64,000 nt of DNA from Actinomadura violacea (GCF_017573465.1 NZ_JAGEPF010000015.1:186001-250000), one strand, 5' to 3'; shown: positions 1 through 10,127, numbered from the stretch's first letter. Numbers and translations: made by a program. Notes: generated by a model from the sequence alone, not told the origin.

Positions 1-1
1 G

Positions 2-2212
<2,211 letters not shown>

Positions 2213-2216
2213 GTTT

Positions 2217-2240
2217 TTCCAGGGGGGCGACCCCCTGGAA
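2217..2240. terminator. Hairpin with GCGA loop after gcvP
   Basis: A perfect 10-bp stem (TTCCAGGGGG pairing with CCCCCTGGAA) encloses a GCGA tetraloop five bases after the gcvP stop codon. A T run precedes rather than follows the stem, so it is not a classic intrinsic terminator, but the position suggests a transcript 3'-end structure. Confidence 0.6.
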
Positions 2241-2249
2241 CCCCCGTTG

Positions 2250-2307
2250 CGACGGACGAGGCGTTTCACGCTCCGCTGGCGCTCCGCGTGAAACGCCTCG
2301 TCCGTCG
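2250..2307. repeat. Long perfect inverted repeat (22-bp stem) downstream of gcvP
   Basis: The arm at 2250-2271 is the exact reverse complement of 2286-2307, with a 14-base loop. It is followed by a weaker pair, GGCAGGC near 2311 and GCCTGCC near 2349. It occupies most of the 337-bp gap between gcvP and the TPR gene, where I see no gene. It may be a terminator or a REP-like element; a rho-independent T tract is absent. Confidence 0.7.
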
Positions 2308-2549
2308 TCGGGCAGGCCCGCTGCGCTCGCAGGGCTCGCTCCGCGTGCCTGCCCGTGGCCGGTGGCTGAGGTCCGGTCTTCCGGACCGATGTTCAACCGG
2401 CGCTTCTGGACGGGGGTTCAGGCGGCGCGGGGGACCGGGGGCCGTGGGGGCTGCGATCTTGGCGGGCGTTTTCGAGTGTCGGCCGGGACGGGGCGGTATC
2501 CGGTCGCTAGGCTCTGGGCGGACCCCGACCCCCAGAGGGCAGAACACCG

Positions 2550-3668
2550 ATGAGCGAGTCCGCGGCCGACGATCCGGCCCTGTTGTGCGAGGAGGCGCGG
2601 AGCCTCGCGGAGAACGGCGCGGCCCGCGAGGCCGCGCTGCTGTTCGAGCGGGTGCTCGCCCTCGGCGACACCCCGTGCCGGGCGCAGGCGGCGCTCGGCC
2701 TCGCGGTCGTGCTGGACGACGGCGGGGACGTCGAGGCGGCCCGCGAGGCCGACCGGGCCGCCATCTCCACCGGCGACCCCGAGTACGGTCCGCGCGCCGC
2801 GTACCACCTGGCGCTCACCCATGAGCGGGCCGGCGAGCACGAGGAGGCGGCGCCCGCGTGGCGCGTCGTCGTCGACTTCGGCAACCCGGCGTACCTGCCG
2901 CCCGCCCACCTCGCCCTCGCGCGGCTCGCCGACGACGCCGGCGACTTCGAGGGGGCGCGCGGGCACTGGGAGGCGGTCGTCGGGACGGGCGACGCCGAGT
3001 ACGGGCCGCCCGCCGCGCACGATCTCGCGCAGCGGCTGCTGGAGCGCGGCGAGCCCGCCCGCGCGCAGCGGGTGCTGGCCGCGGGGCTCAGGCTGATCGA
3101 CCAGGACGGCGCCCCGTACGCCTACGCGCGGCTCGCCGTCGCGCTCGGCATCTCCTACCTCGACCAGGCGGTCGGCGCGTTCGGCGCGGCGCTCGGCGAC
3201 CCGGCCGAGCCCGCCGACCCGGAGGTCGGGCCGCTCGCGACGGAGCTGCTGGCGCGCACGCTGCCGCTGCGCGGGCGCGGCCCGGAGGCGGGCGAGGTGT
3301 GGCGGCGCGGGCTCGCCGACCCGGGCGTCGCCGGGCAGGTGCGGGCCCGGCTGCGCCGCGACTTCGGCGACGAGGACGCCGACCCCGCCGACCTGTGGTG
3401 GGAGCCGGTCGTCGAGCAGGCCGTGACCGACGGGACGCTGCCCGCGCTCGCCGGCGAGGCGTTCGGCGCGCTCGACCACATGTACGCGCTGCTGGCCGTC
3501 CGTCGGCAGGCGGGCGAGCAGGAGCGGGCCGGTGAGGCGATCGGCGACGCCGTCCGGGTGCCGGACGGGTACCCGTGGGGCCCGCTGCTGCACGAGAGCT
3601 TCGCCGAGCGGCTGCGGCTGGCGACGGGCGGACCGGCGGTGCCGCCGCCTGACCCGGCGGGCGCCTGA
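2550..3668 (+). CDS. Tetratricopeptide-repeat protein
   Basis: A 372-residue protein built almost wholly of degenerate TPR-like helical pairs. Repeating units contain A-x2-LG/LA, EAA and GD-x-EYGPxAAYxLA patterns, for example GDPEYGPRAAYHLAL and GDAEYGPPAAHDLAQ. No signal peptide or membrane segment is visible, so it is probably a cytoplasmic scaffold for protein contacts; no catalytic motif is present. The ATG at 2550 follows an AGAGGGCAG sequence and the acidic start (MSESAADD) is plausible. The gene converges on the next one with only two bases between stop codons. The specific role is unknown. Confidence 0.85.
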   Translation: MSESAADDPALLCEEARSLAENGAAREAALLFERVLALGDTPCRAQAALGLAVVLDDGGDVEAAREADRAAISTGDPEYGPRAAYHLALTHERAGEHEEAAPAWRVVVDFGNPAYLPPAHLALARLADDAGDFEGARGHWEAVVGTGDAEYGPPAAHDLAQRLLERGEPARAQRVLAAGLRLIDQDGAPYAYARLAVALGISYLDQAVGAFGAALGDPAEPADPEVGPLATELLARTLPLRGRGPEAGEVWRRGLADPGVAGQVRARLRRDFGDEDADPADLWWEPVVEQAVTDGTLPALAGEAFGALDHMYALLAVRRQAGEQERAGEAIGDAVRVPDGYPWGPLLHESFAERLRLATGGPAVPPPDPAGA

Positions 3669-3670
3669 CC

Positions 3671-4096
3671 TCAGTCCGAGATGTCGCGCTGCGCGACCAC
3701 CTTGGTGATGCGGGCGCGGACGAGGTACTCGCCGGGCACGGCGTTGCGCTCGCCGAACTCCTCGCCGCGGTCGGCGCCCATGTAGCGGGAGCCGATGACG
3801 GTCGCCCACCTGCGCAGCTCGTCGAGGTCCTCGGTGAGCCGGGCCTCGGCCTGGATCATCACGTACGAGTACGGCGGCGTCTGGTCGTCGACGCACACCG
3901 ACAGGCGGGGGTCGCGGCCGAGGACGCGCGCCTTGATGCTCTCGTGGTAGGTCGTGAACAGCAGGTCGTCGCCGTCCAGGACGAACCAGATGGGCGTGAC
4001 GTGCGGCGTGCCGTCCTTGCGGGTGACGCCGGCCTTGCCGGTGCGGGTGCCCTCCATGACGAAGGCGCGCCATTCGCTGTCGGTCATGATCTCCAT
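3671..4096 (-). CDS. PPOX-class FMN/F420-dependent enzyme
   Basis: A 141-residue split-barrel flavin-fold protein of the pyridoxamine 5'-phosphate oxidase-like family, many actinobacterial members of which bind F420. The KDGTPHVTPIWFVLDGDDLLFTT segment and the later YVMIQAEARL strand are typical of the family. Substrate cannot be read from sequence. The start is uncertain: ATG at 4096 gives MEIMTDSEW, while a second ATG at 4087 gives MTDSEW, which is the commoner N terminus in this family; neither has a strong ribosome site. It is divergent from the hydrolase gene, 55 bp away. Confidence 0.85.
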   Translation of the reverse strand: MEIMTDSEWRAFVMEGTRTGKAGVTRKDGTPHVTPIWFVLDGDDLLFTTYHESIKARVLGRDPRLSVCVDDQTPPYSYVMIQAEARLTEDLDELRRWATVIGSRYMGADRGEEFGERNAVPGEYLVRARITKVVAQRDISD

Positions 4097-4151
4097 CCGC
4101 CCAGTGTGCCCCACACGGTCACCGGCCGTGCCGGGCCGGTACCGTGGCGTC

Positions 4152-4766
4152 ATGCACATCCAGACCGCGCACGGGCCCGCGGAGGCGACCCTGGACGGGC
4201 CGGACCGCCCGGCGTTCCTGCTGGTGCTGACGCACGGGTCGAACGGGGGAGTGGACGCGCCGGACCTGCTGGCGGTCCGGGACGCCGCGCTCGGCCTGGG
4301 CGGCGCGGTCGCGCGGGTCATGCAGCCGTTCCGGCTCGCCGGGCGCCGCGCGCCCGGCTCGGCGGTCAAGCAGGACGAGGCGTGGCTGGAGGTCGTCGGG
4401 GTCTTGCGGGAGCGGTTCGGGGACGTCCCGCTCGTCCAGGGCGGACGCAGCAACGGCGCGCGGGTCGCGTGCCGGACCGCGACCGCCGCCGGCGCGGCGG
4501 GGGTGATCGCGCTGGCGTTCCCGCTGCATCCGCCGGGCAAGCCGGAGAAGACCCGGGTGGAGGAGCTGCGCGGCGCGGGCGTCGAGGTGCTGGTCGTCAA
4601 CGGGGACCGCGACCCGTTCGGGGTGCCGGACGCGGCGGACGCGGCGCACGTCACGGTGCTGCCGGGGGAGCGGCACGACCTCAACAAGGACCCGGACGGG
4701 GTGGGCCGGGCGGTGGGGCCGTGGCTGCGCCGCTGGGTGGCGGCGCCGGCGCGGGCCCGCGGCTGA
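4152..4766 (+). CDS. Alpha/beta-hydrolase family protein (KANL3/Tex30-like)
   Basis: A compact 204-residue alpha/beta hydrolase. It has the early LVLTHGSNGG oxyanion-type turn, a nucleophile elbow GGRSNGAR (Ser in G-x-S-x-G) and a late acid/His pair in VVNGDRDPFG and GERHDLNK. This layout matches the KANL3/Tex30 dienelactone-hydrolase-like group rather than lipases. The start ATG at 4152 was chosen because the open frame to its left runs antisense into the neighbouring gene; the MHIQTAHGPAEATL start fits the family. The substrate is unknown. Confidence 0.8.
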   Translation: MHIQTAHGPAEATLDGPDRPAFLLVLTHGSNGGVDAPDLLAVRDAALGLGGAVARVMQPFRLAGRRAPGSAVKQDEAWLEVVGVLRERFGDVPLVQGGRSNGARVACRTATAAGAAGVIALAFPLHPPGKPEKTRVEELRGAGVEVLVVNGDRDPFGVPDAADAAHVTVLPGERHDLNKDPDGVGRAVGPWLRRWVAAPARARG

Positions 4767-4882
4767 CGCGGGCCCGGACGGCAGTACGCCCCTGGGCCCG
4801 GAGCGGGCCCAGAGGGCGTGGTAGGGCGGGCGTGCCCCCGAGGATGATCACCCGTTCGAACTAGTCCCCCGTTGGAGACTCC

Positions 4883-5086
4883 TCACGCGGCGGACGGCGC
4901 CTTCAGGTCCGTCGGCCGGTGCGGTGCGATGACTGCTCCGTCGGGCAGCAGCTCACCGGTGTCCTCGAAGAGCACGACACCGTTGCACAGCAGGCTCCAC
5001 CCCTGCTCGGGGTGAGTGGCGAGCGTCCTGGCGGCGTCGCGGTCGGGTGCGTTGTGCGAGGGACAGGGCGGCTGGTGCGGGCACAT
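4883..5086 (-). CDS. DUF5999 family small protein
   Basis: A 67-residue protein recognisable as the actinobacterial DUF5999 family: MCPHQPPCPSHNAPDRDAAR at the N terminus, then HPEQGWSLLCNGVVLFEDTGELLPDG and a final APHRP. Three cysteines and several histidines in the first 11 residues suggest metal binding, but this is inference. The ATG at 5086 has a good GGAGG site about ten bases upstream, which decides the start against longer open frames. Function is unknown. Confidence 0.88.
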   Translation of the reverse strand: MCPHQPPCPSHNAPDRDAARTLATHPEQGWSLLCNGVVLFEDTGELLPDGAVIAPHRPTDLKAPSAA

Positions 5087-5451
5087 CGGCGTGCCTCCGG
5101 TCTCAACTACAGGTCGGTCGTGGTGCTTTCCCTTATGACGCACCCCAGTGTGGAACGGTTCGCGCGGCCCGGCCATAGTCCGTTGGGACGGTTGTCCTTT
5201 GGTACCGGAGGACCGGTGATCTGTGACCCGCCTCACTCCGAGGTGCCAGGCATAGCGTCCCTCACGCGCGATAACGGACGCCGAACAACACGCCGTCGGG
5301 CGGGGAAACGTTGCCGTCGGTTCGATCCGCCTTACCCGGCCGCCCGGTTCCGGTCGGCGGGTGCGATCGTTTCCCCCGGACGCGGCCTCCGGGCGCCCTA
5401 CGATGTCCCACGGGGGACCGGGCTTTGCGAGGCGTGGGGGGTGAGGCCGGT
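5087..5451. other. Intergenic region, DUF5999 to lutA
   Basis: This 365-bp divergent region must hold the promoters of the DUF5999 gene (leftward) and the lut operon (rightward). I find no convincing -35/-10 pair, no clear palindrome and no small gene with a good ribosome site. Base composition is slightly less GC-rich than the flanking genes near 5100-5300, as expected for a regulatory region. Confidence 0.5.
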
Positions 5452-6180
5452 ATGCGCGTCGCGCTGTTCGTCGCTTGCTTCGACGACGCGTTGTTCCCCG
5501 CGACCGGCAGGGCCGTGACGGCGCTGCTGGAGCGGCTCGGCCACGACGTCGCCTACCCGCCCGGCCAGACCTGCTGCGGGCAGATGCACTGGACGACCGG
5601 CTACCACCGCGAGGCGGCGGGCCTGGCGCGCGCGTTCACCGCCGCGTTCGAGGGCGCCGAGGCGATCGTGGCGCCGTCCGCGTCGTGCGCCGCCGCGGTC
5701 CGCGACGCCTACCCGCGGATCGCGCGGGCGGCCCGCGACACGGCGCTGGCCCGGGCCGCCGAGGACCTCGCCGTCTACGAGCTGACCGAGTTCCTGGTGG
5801 ACGTGCTGGGCGTGACGGACGTCGGCGCCTTCTTCCCGCACCGCGTCACCTACCACCCGTCCTGCCAGTCCGCGCGGGCCCTCGGCATCGGCGACCGGCC
5901 GCTGCGGCTGCTGCGCGCGGTGAAGGGCATCGACCTGGTGGAGCTGCCGGCGGCGGACGAGTGCTGCGGGTTCGGCGGCGCGTTCGCGGTGAAGAACGCC
6001 GACGTGTCGGTCGCGATGGCGGCCGACAAGGTCGGGCACGTCCGCGGCACCGGCGCGGACGTGCTGTGCGCGGTCGACAACGGCTGCCTGGCGCACATCG
6101 GCGGCGCGCTGTCGCGGCTGCGCGCCGGCGTCCGGGTGGTGCACCTGGCCGAGATCCTGGCCGCGACGGGGCCGGCGTGA
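5452..6180 (+). CDS. lutA: Lactate utilisation protein A, Fe-S subunit
   Basis: A 242-residue member of the LutA/LldE family, part of the LutABC complex that oxidises L-lactate to pyruvate. It carries two copies of the cysteine-rich CCG motif: TCCGQMHW (residues 40-47) and ECCGFGGAF (CCG at about 171-173), with the extra cysteines in SASCAAAV and HPSCQSAR, which bind an Fe-S cluster. The ATG at 5452 (MRVALFVACFDD) is the conserved family start; it follows GTGAGGCCGGT. Its last codon overlaps the GTG of lutB (GTGA), so translation of the operon is coupled. Confidence 0.93.
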   Translation: MRVALFVACFDDALFPATGRAVTALLERLGHDVAYPPGQTCCGQMHWTTGYHREAAGLARAFTAAFEGAEAIVAPSASCAAAVRDAYPRIARAARDTALARAAEDLAVYELTEFLVDVLGVTDVGAFFPHRVTYHPSCQSARALGIGDRPLRLLRAVKGIDLVELPAADECCGFGGAFAVKNADVSVAMAADKVGHVRGTGADVLCAVDNGCLAHIGGALSRLRAGVRVVHLAEILAATGPA

Positions 6181-7577
6181 CCGCCGCACCGCCCCCGCCG
6201 GCGTCCGGGGCGCCGGGCCCGGTCGCGGCGCCGCCGAAGTTCGCCGCCGCCGCGCGGGTCGCGCTCGCCGACACCGCCCTGCGCAGCGGCTTGCGCGGCG
6301 CCGCCGCGGCCGCCCGGGAGCGGCGCTCGGCGTTTCCTGAGCCCGCCGACTGGGAGGACCTGCGCGAGGCCGGCCGCGCGATCAAGGACGAGGCGCTGCT
6401 CAACCTCGACGCCCACCTGGAGGAACTCGAACGGGCCGTCACCGAGGCGGGCGGCACCGTGCACTGGGCGGCCGGCGCCGCCGAGGCGCGCCGGATCGTC
6501 ACCGGCCTGGTGCGGGCGTCCGGCGCCGCCGAGGTCGTCAAGTCGACGTCGGCGGTCACCCGGGAGATCGGCCTGGCCGGGGCGCTGGCGCGCGCGGGCG
6601 TCGCGGTCCGCGAGACCGGGCTCGGCGAGCTCCTCGCACAGCCCGGCGAGGACGGGCAGGCGTCCTACAGAGACCGCGCCGGCGGCCCGTCCGACGATCC
6701 CGCCGTGCTCGCCGAGGCGGCGCGGCTGCGCCTGCGCGAGCGGTTCCTCGGCGCGCGCGTGGCCGTCACCGGCGCGAACTTCCTGGTGGCGGAGACCGGC
6801 ACGCTGGTGCTGCTGGAGTCGGAGGGCAACGGCCGGATGTGCCTGACGCTGCCGGACACGCTGATCTCCGTCGCCGGCATCGAGAAGGTGGTGCCCACCT
6901 GGGCGGACCTGGAGGTGCTGCTCCAGTTGCTGCCGCACTCGTCGTCCGGCGCGCCGATGACGCCGTACGTGTCGTCGTGGACGGGCGTCACGCCCGGCGA
7001 CGGGCCCCGCGAGTTCCATCTCGTGCTGCTCGACAACGGCCGCACGAAGGCCCTCGCCGACGAGGTCGGCCGCGCCGCGCTGCGCTGCATCGGCTGCTCG
7101 GCCTGCCTGGACGTCTGCCCCGTCTACGAGCGGACGGGGCCGGCCCCCTACGGGCCGGTCCGCGCGGGGCCGATCGGCGCGATCCTCACCCCGCAGCTGC
7201 GCGGGGTCGAGCGGGCCGCCGAGGCGTCGCTGCCGTTCGCGTCGACGCTGTGCGGCGCGTGCGCCGACGTCTGCCCGGTGAAGATCGACATCCCGGAGGT
7301 GCTGGTCCACCTGCGCGGCCGGGTCGTCGAGTCGCGCCGGCACCGGCCCGTCCCGACCCCGGAGCTGGTGCTGATGCGCGGCCTGGCCTGGACGATGTCG
7401 GACCCGCGCCGGTACGAGGCGGCGCTGCGCCGCGGCACCCGCTGGGCGCGGCTGATGTCGCGCGGCGGCCGGATCCGCCGGCTGCCCGGCCTGCTCGGCA
7501 AGTGGACCGACGCCCGCGACCTGCCCGCGCCGCCGCCGGCGACGTTCCGCGCCTGGTGGTCGGGGAGGCGCCGGTGA
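6177..7577 (+). CDS. lutB: Lactate utilisation protein B, ferredoxin-like Fe-S subunit
   Basis: A 466-residue LutB protein. The N-terminal two thirds is the LutB/LldF domain with TSAVTREIGL and GANFLVAETGTLVLLESEGNGRM. The C-terminal part has two 4Fe-4S motifs, CIGCSACLDVCP starting at residue 304 and CGACADVCP starting at 359, which route electrons from lactate. The GTG at 6177 overlaps the lutA stop and is preferred over the longer open frame, which runs through lutA in another frame. It ends overlapping the GTG of lutC. Confidence 0.94.
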   Translation: MTAAPPPPASGAPGPVAAPPKFAAAARVALADTALRSGLRGAAAAARERRSAFPEPADWEDLREAGRAIKDEALLNLDAHLEELERAVTEAGGTVHWAAGAAEARRIVTGLVRASGAAEVVKSTSAVTREIGLAGALARAGVAVRETGLGELLAQPGEDGQASYRDRAGGPSDDPAVLAEAARLRLRERFLGARVAVTGANFLVAETGTLVLLESEGNGRMCLTLPDTLISVAGIEKVVPTWADLEVLLQLLPHSSSGAPMTPYVSSWTGVTPGDGPREFHLVLLDNGRTKALADEVGRAALRCIGCSACLDVCPVYERTGPAPYGPVRAGPIGAILTPQLRGVERAAEASLPFASTLCGACADVCPVKIDIPEVLVHLRGRVVESRRHRPVPTPELVLMRGLAWTMSDPRRYEAALRRGTRWARLMSRGGRIRRLPGLLGKWTDARDLPAPPPATFRAWWSGRRR

Positions 7578-8215
7578 GCTCCCGGGACGAGGTGCTGCGG
7601 CGGGTACGGGACGCGCTCGGCGGGGCGCGCGGCACGCACCCGGCGGTGCCGCGCGGGTACGCGCGCCGGCTCGCCGGCACGGACGCGGCGGACGTCCCGG
7701 CGCTGTTCGGCGAGCGCGTCGCGGAGAACCGGGCGGCGGTGCGGCACGTCGGCGCGGACGAGCTGGCCACCGCGGTCGCCGCCGCGCTGTGGGGCCGCGA
7801 GGCCAAGCAGATCGTCGTCCCCGCGGACCTGCCGTTCGGCTGGCTCGCGGAGCTGGACGGGGTGCGGGCGATGGCCGACCGCCCGGTGATCGACGTGGAC
7901 GCCCTCGCGGCCGCGGACGGCGTCGTCACCGGCTGCGCCGTCGCGATCGCCCGGACCGGGACCGTCGTGCTGGACGGGGGCCCGACGCAGGGCAGGCGCG
8001 CGCTCACCCTGCTGCCCGCCTACCACCTGTGCGTCGTGCAGGCCGAGCAGATCGTCGGGACGGTCCCGGAGGCGCTGGAGCGGCTCGACCCGTCCCGTCC
8101 CCTCACCTGGATCAGCGGCCCGTCCGCCGCACACGGCGCGGGCGCGGCGGCCCCGGCGGGTGCGGAGGGCGTGCACGGCCCCCGGCATCTCGAGGTGCTG
8201 GTCGTCGAGGACTGA
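7574..8215 (+). CDS. lutC: Lactate utilisation protein C
   Basis: A 213-residue LutC (LUD domain, DUF162) protein, the third subunit of the LutABC lactate oxidation complex. It has the family features GCAVAIARTGTVVLDGGPTQGRR and the ending LTWISGPSAAHG...VHGPRHLEVLVVED. The GTG at 7574 overlaps the lutB stop (GTGA), as at the lutA/lutB junction, so all three genes form one tightly coupled operon. No lactate permease or lutR/lldR regulator of the GntR type is adjacent. Confidence 0.94.
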   Translation: MSSRDEVLRRVRDALGGARGTHPAVPRGYARRLAGTDAADVPALFGERVAENRAAVRHVGADELATAVAAALWGREAKQIVVPADLPFGWLAELDGVRAMADRPVIDVDALAAADGVVTGCAVAIARTGTVVLDGGPTQGRRALTLLPAYHLCVVQAEQIVGTVPEALERLDPSRPLTWISGPSAAHGAGAAAPAGAEGVHGPRHLEVLVVED

Positions 8216-8221
8216 CCCCGG

Positions 8222-8794
8222 CTACCCGGCGCCGGTGAGGACCAGGTCCAGGCCGACGGTGAAGCGGGCGTCCCAGTCGACGGCGCGGTCGGCGCCGTCC
8301 TCCGCCGTCCCGCGGACCTCCAGCGCCGCGTGCCCGATCACGTACCCGAGCAGGGTGTGCGCGGCGACGGCCGCGGGCTCCTCGCGCACGCCGCCCTGCC
8401 GCATCACCTCCCGCAGGGACGTGACGGTCGCGGTGAGCGCGGCGGGGTTGCGGCGGGTGACGACGAGGGGGAGCACGCCCGCGTGCGCCAGCAGGCGGCC
8501 GCGGTAGTCGCCGGCCCACGAGCGCAGGACGCCCCGCCAGGACGCGGCGTCCGCCGCCCCGGTGTCGGCGGGGGCCGCCGCGACGTGCGCGACGAGGCCG
8601 TCGAGGAGCTGCTCCTTGCCGCGCGGGAGGTGGTGGTAGATCGCCATCGCCTCGACCTCCAGCGCGTCGCCGAGGCGGCGCATGGTGAGGCGGCCGAGTC
8701 CCTGGCCGTCGACGATCTGCAGGGCCGCCTCGGTGATCCGCTCGATCGACAGCGGCGCGCGGTTCTGGGCGTTGATGCTGGGCTGCCTGACCAT
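8222..8794 (-). CDS. TetR/AcrR family transcriptional regulator
   Basis: A 190-residue TetR-type repressor. The N-terminal helix-turn-helix spans about residues 17-63 (IERITEAALQIVDGQGLGRLTMRRLGDALEVEAMAIYHHLPRGKEQLLDGL), and the remainder resembles the TetR_C_1 ligand-binding domain of the tetracycline-repressor branch. It converges on lutC with six bases between the genes, so it is not obviously the regulator of lut. The ATG at 8794 (MVRQPSINAQNRAPLS) was chosen; the open frame extends upstream into tRNA-like non-coding sequence and is unlikely to be translated there. Confidence 0.88.
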   Translation of the reverse strand: MVRQPSINAQNRAPLSIERITEAALQIVDGQGLGRLTMRRLGDALEVEAMAIYHHLPRGKEQLLDGLVAHVAAAPADTGAADAASWRGVLRSWAGDYRGRLLAHAGVLPLVVTRRNPAALTATVTSLREVMRQGGVREEPAAVAAHTLLGYVIGHAALEVRGTAEDGADRAVDWDARFTVGLDLVLTGAG

Positions 8795-8981
8795 GGGGGC
8801 AAGCGTACGGCGGCCCGCCGACATGATCGGGGAGCCGGCCGCGCGCCGCCGTGCCGGGACGGCGGCGGGCCCCGGGACTTGCCCGAGTCCCGGGGCCCTG
8901 GATGGTTCCGCCCTGATGCGCACACCGGTGCGATTCCGGGGGACGGTCAGGTTCAGTTCGCCGTGTTCTCCCTTTGAACCA

Positions 8982-9001
8982 CCGCCGCACGAGAGCGGCG
9001 G
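8982..9001. repeat. Hairpin beside tRNA-like remnant
   Basis: CCGCCGC (8982-8988) pairs perfectly with GCGGCGG (8995-9001) around a six-base loop. On the minus strand it begins exactly where the 3' acceptor strand of tRNA-like remnant B would lie. Confidence 0.5.
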
Positions 9002-9128
9002 ACCAGATTCGAACTGGCACCTCGGCGACCTTCGCCGTCCCCCGCCCACCGGTGATGGGCGGAGATGCTGAGACTGGAGCGAGAGCTTGAGATTCATGGG
9101 CCGCTCTACCTGGCTGAGCTACCGGGGC
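8994..9128 (-). pseudogene. tRNA-like remnant B (D arm, variable-like arm and T arm)
   Basis: Read on the minus strand: a possible 5' acceptor GCCCCGG (9128-9122), then TA and a textbook D arm GCTC-AGCCAGGTA-GAGC (9119-9103). After a non-tRNA segment come GCCCA/TGGGC around a seven-base loop (9060-9044), a CGGCGA-AGG-TCGCCG arm like a class II variable loop (9037-9023) and a T arm CCAG-TTCGAAT-CTGG (9017-9003). The acceptor strands match in only five of seven positions and the loop lacks U33. GCCCAT occurs directly repeated 41 bases apart (9101-9096 and 9060-9055), as if a short insertion split the gene. It looks degenerate. Confidence 0.5.
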
Positions 9129-9133
9129 CCGAG

Positions 9134-9158
9134 TGCTCCGGGGAGGATTCGAACCTCC
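9134..9158 (-). pseudogene. tRNA-like remnant A (T arm and 3' acceptor only)
   Basis: Minus-strand GGAGG-TTCGAAT-CCTCC (9158-9142) is a perfect T arm, followed by CCGGAGC and A, which fits a 3' acceptor strand with discriminator base. No D or anticodon arm precedes it; three consecutive hairpins lie there instead. Its acceptor strand pairs in six of seven positions with the 5' acceptor of remnant B, five bases downstream, as if both came from a tandem tRNA array. Confidence 0.5.
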
Positions 9159-9175
9159 GCTGACGCCACGCGATC

Positions 9176-9235
9176 AAGCTGAACTTCATTCTCAGCTTCC
9201 GGGCTCGCGCCCGGACCCCCGCGCTCCAGCGGGGG
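9176..9235. repeat. Chain of three perfect hairpins
   Basis: Three stem-loops abut one another: AAGCTGA/TCAGCTT (9176-9198), TCCGGGC-TCGC-GCCCGGA (9198-9215) and CCCCCGC/GCGGGGG (9216-9235). All stems are perfect seven-base pairs. They lie between the frameshifted DUF7873 gene and the tRNA-like remnants, on the 3' side of the former, so they may terminate its transcript, but three in a row is unusual. Confidence 0.65.
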
Positions 9236-9272
9236 AGTCTTCAGTTGTGCGGCCCGCGTCACCGCGGGGGGT

Positions 9273-10005
9273 TCAGGCGAAAAGGTAGCCGAAGACGGCC
9301 TCGCCCACCTTCCGGTCGGTCACTTCCGCGCCGTTGGCCTCCTCGCGGGCGAACTTGATCGCGGCCTGCAGCTTGGCGACGCGCTCGCGCAGCTCGTTCA
9401 CCCGGCGCGCCGGCAGGGCGCCGGAGAACGCGGTCCGGGTCCAGGTGCCGACGATGACGTCCTCGGTGTAGGTCTCCACCTGGGCGGGGGTGCTCGGTGG
9501 TCGCCTCGTACAGGACGTGGGCCCGCGGGATCTTCTTGGTGCGGGTCGTCCGGACCGGCTCGGTGCGCCACACGTCGGCGGACTCGTCGAACGTCCACGC
9601 CTCGGCGGTGTCGAGCACCGGGAGCCGGTCGACGAGCCCGGCCAGCTCGGTGAGCTGCTTCTCCAGGAACAGCAGGTGCGCGACGGGGACCTGCTCCAGG
9701 ACGGTGCGGCCGTCGACGACGACGTCGGCGCGGGCGTCGCGGTTCGCCCAGTCCTTGGTGGCGGTGATGTCGAAGAGCCGGGTGAGCGCCGCCGCGACCT
9801 CCTTCAGCGTCCCCTCCGCCGTCACCTGCACGCGGGTGGACTCGGGCGGCAGGGACTCGCCGTCGTCGTCGAGCGGCTGGTAGGTGCGGGAGATGCCGGA
9901 CAGCAGCGCGGTCTTCTGCAGCCGCTGGCCGATCTCGGCGATCTCGCGCTGCGCGCGGCTCTTGGCGCCCTTCTCGACCGCGATGATCTGGTTGAGCTTC
10001 GGCAT
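9273..10005 (-). pseudogene. DUF7873 family protein, single-base frameshift
   Basis: The first 170 or so residues (MPKLNQIIAVEKGAKSRAQREIAE..., ESTRVQVTAEGTLKEVAAALTRLFDITATKDWAN..., FLEKQLTELAGLVDRLPVLDTAEAWTFD) match the DUF7873 family known from actinobacteria and their phages. The frame is then lost in a run of five C on the coding strand (9486-9490); removing one restores the family ending, ETYTEDVIVGTWTRTAFSGALPARRVNEL...KVGEAVFGYLFA, which stops at 9273. Corrected, the protein would have 243 residues. Either a real disruption or a homopolymer base-calling error is possible; the downstream frame is still well conserved, which favours an error or a recent event. Confidence 0.85.
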
Positions 10006-10104
10006 GGTCCGTCCCGCCTCCCGTGGTTTCCGCCGGAAACGGTACTGATCGGCGATCTTTCGCGCATCCTGATTACCGGGTGGCGCGCCGTTGGGCGCTC
10101 AGAG

Positions 10105-10127
10105 TGACCTTACTGTGTAAAGGGCGC
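10105..10127. promoter_or_regulatory. Repeated palindromic element, copy 1
   Basis: CCTTACTGTGTAAAGG (10108-10123) contains TTAC-N3-GTAA and is preceded by TGA. It lies about 100 bp from both the DUF7873 start and the divergent gene at 10221. Near-identical sequences occur at 24346 and 30358. The symmetry resembles a dimeric repressor operator. Confidence 0.55.

Larger units (their letters stand above)
8795..9272. other. Structured non-coding region with tRNA-like remnants
   Basis: A 478-bp stretch without a credible gene. It holds two tRNA-type T arms, one good D arm, an arm resembling an anticodon stem, an arm resembling a class II variable loop, and several perfect hairpins, all best read on the minus strand. 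Individual pieces are listed separately. No intact tRNA can be folded from it by eye. Confidence 0.75.

Noticed and set aside
8222..8794. TetR gene as the regulator of lutABC
   Set aside because: It is convergent with lutC and there is no palindrome near lutA that would support it. lut operons usually have GntR-type regulators. It may regulate something else.
8982..9235. Functional tRNA genes on the minus strand
   Set aside because: No folding by eye gives matching acceptor strands, a complete anticodon arm and U33 in one 70-90 base unit.
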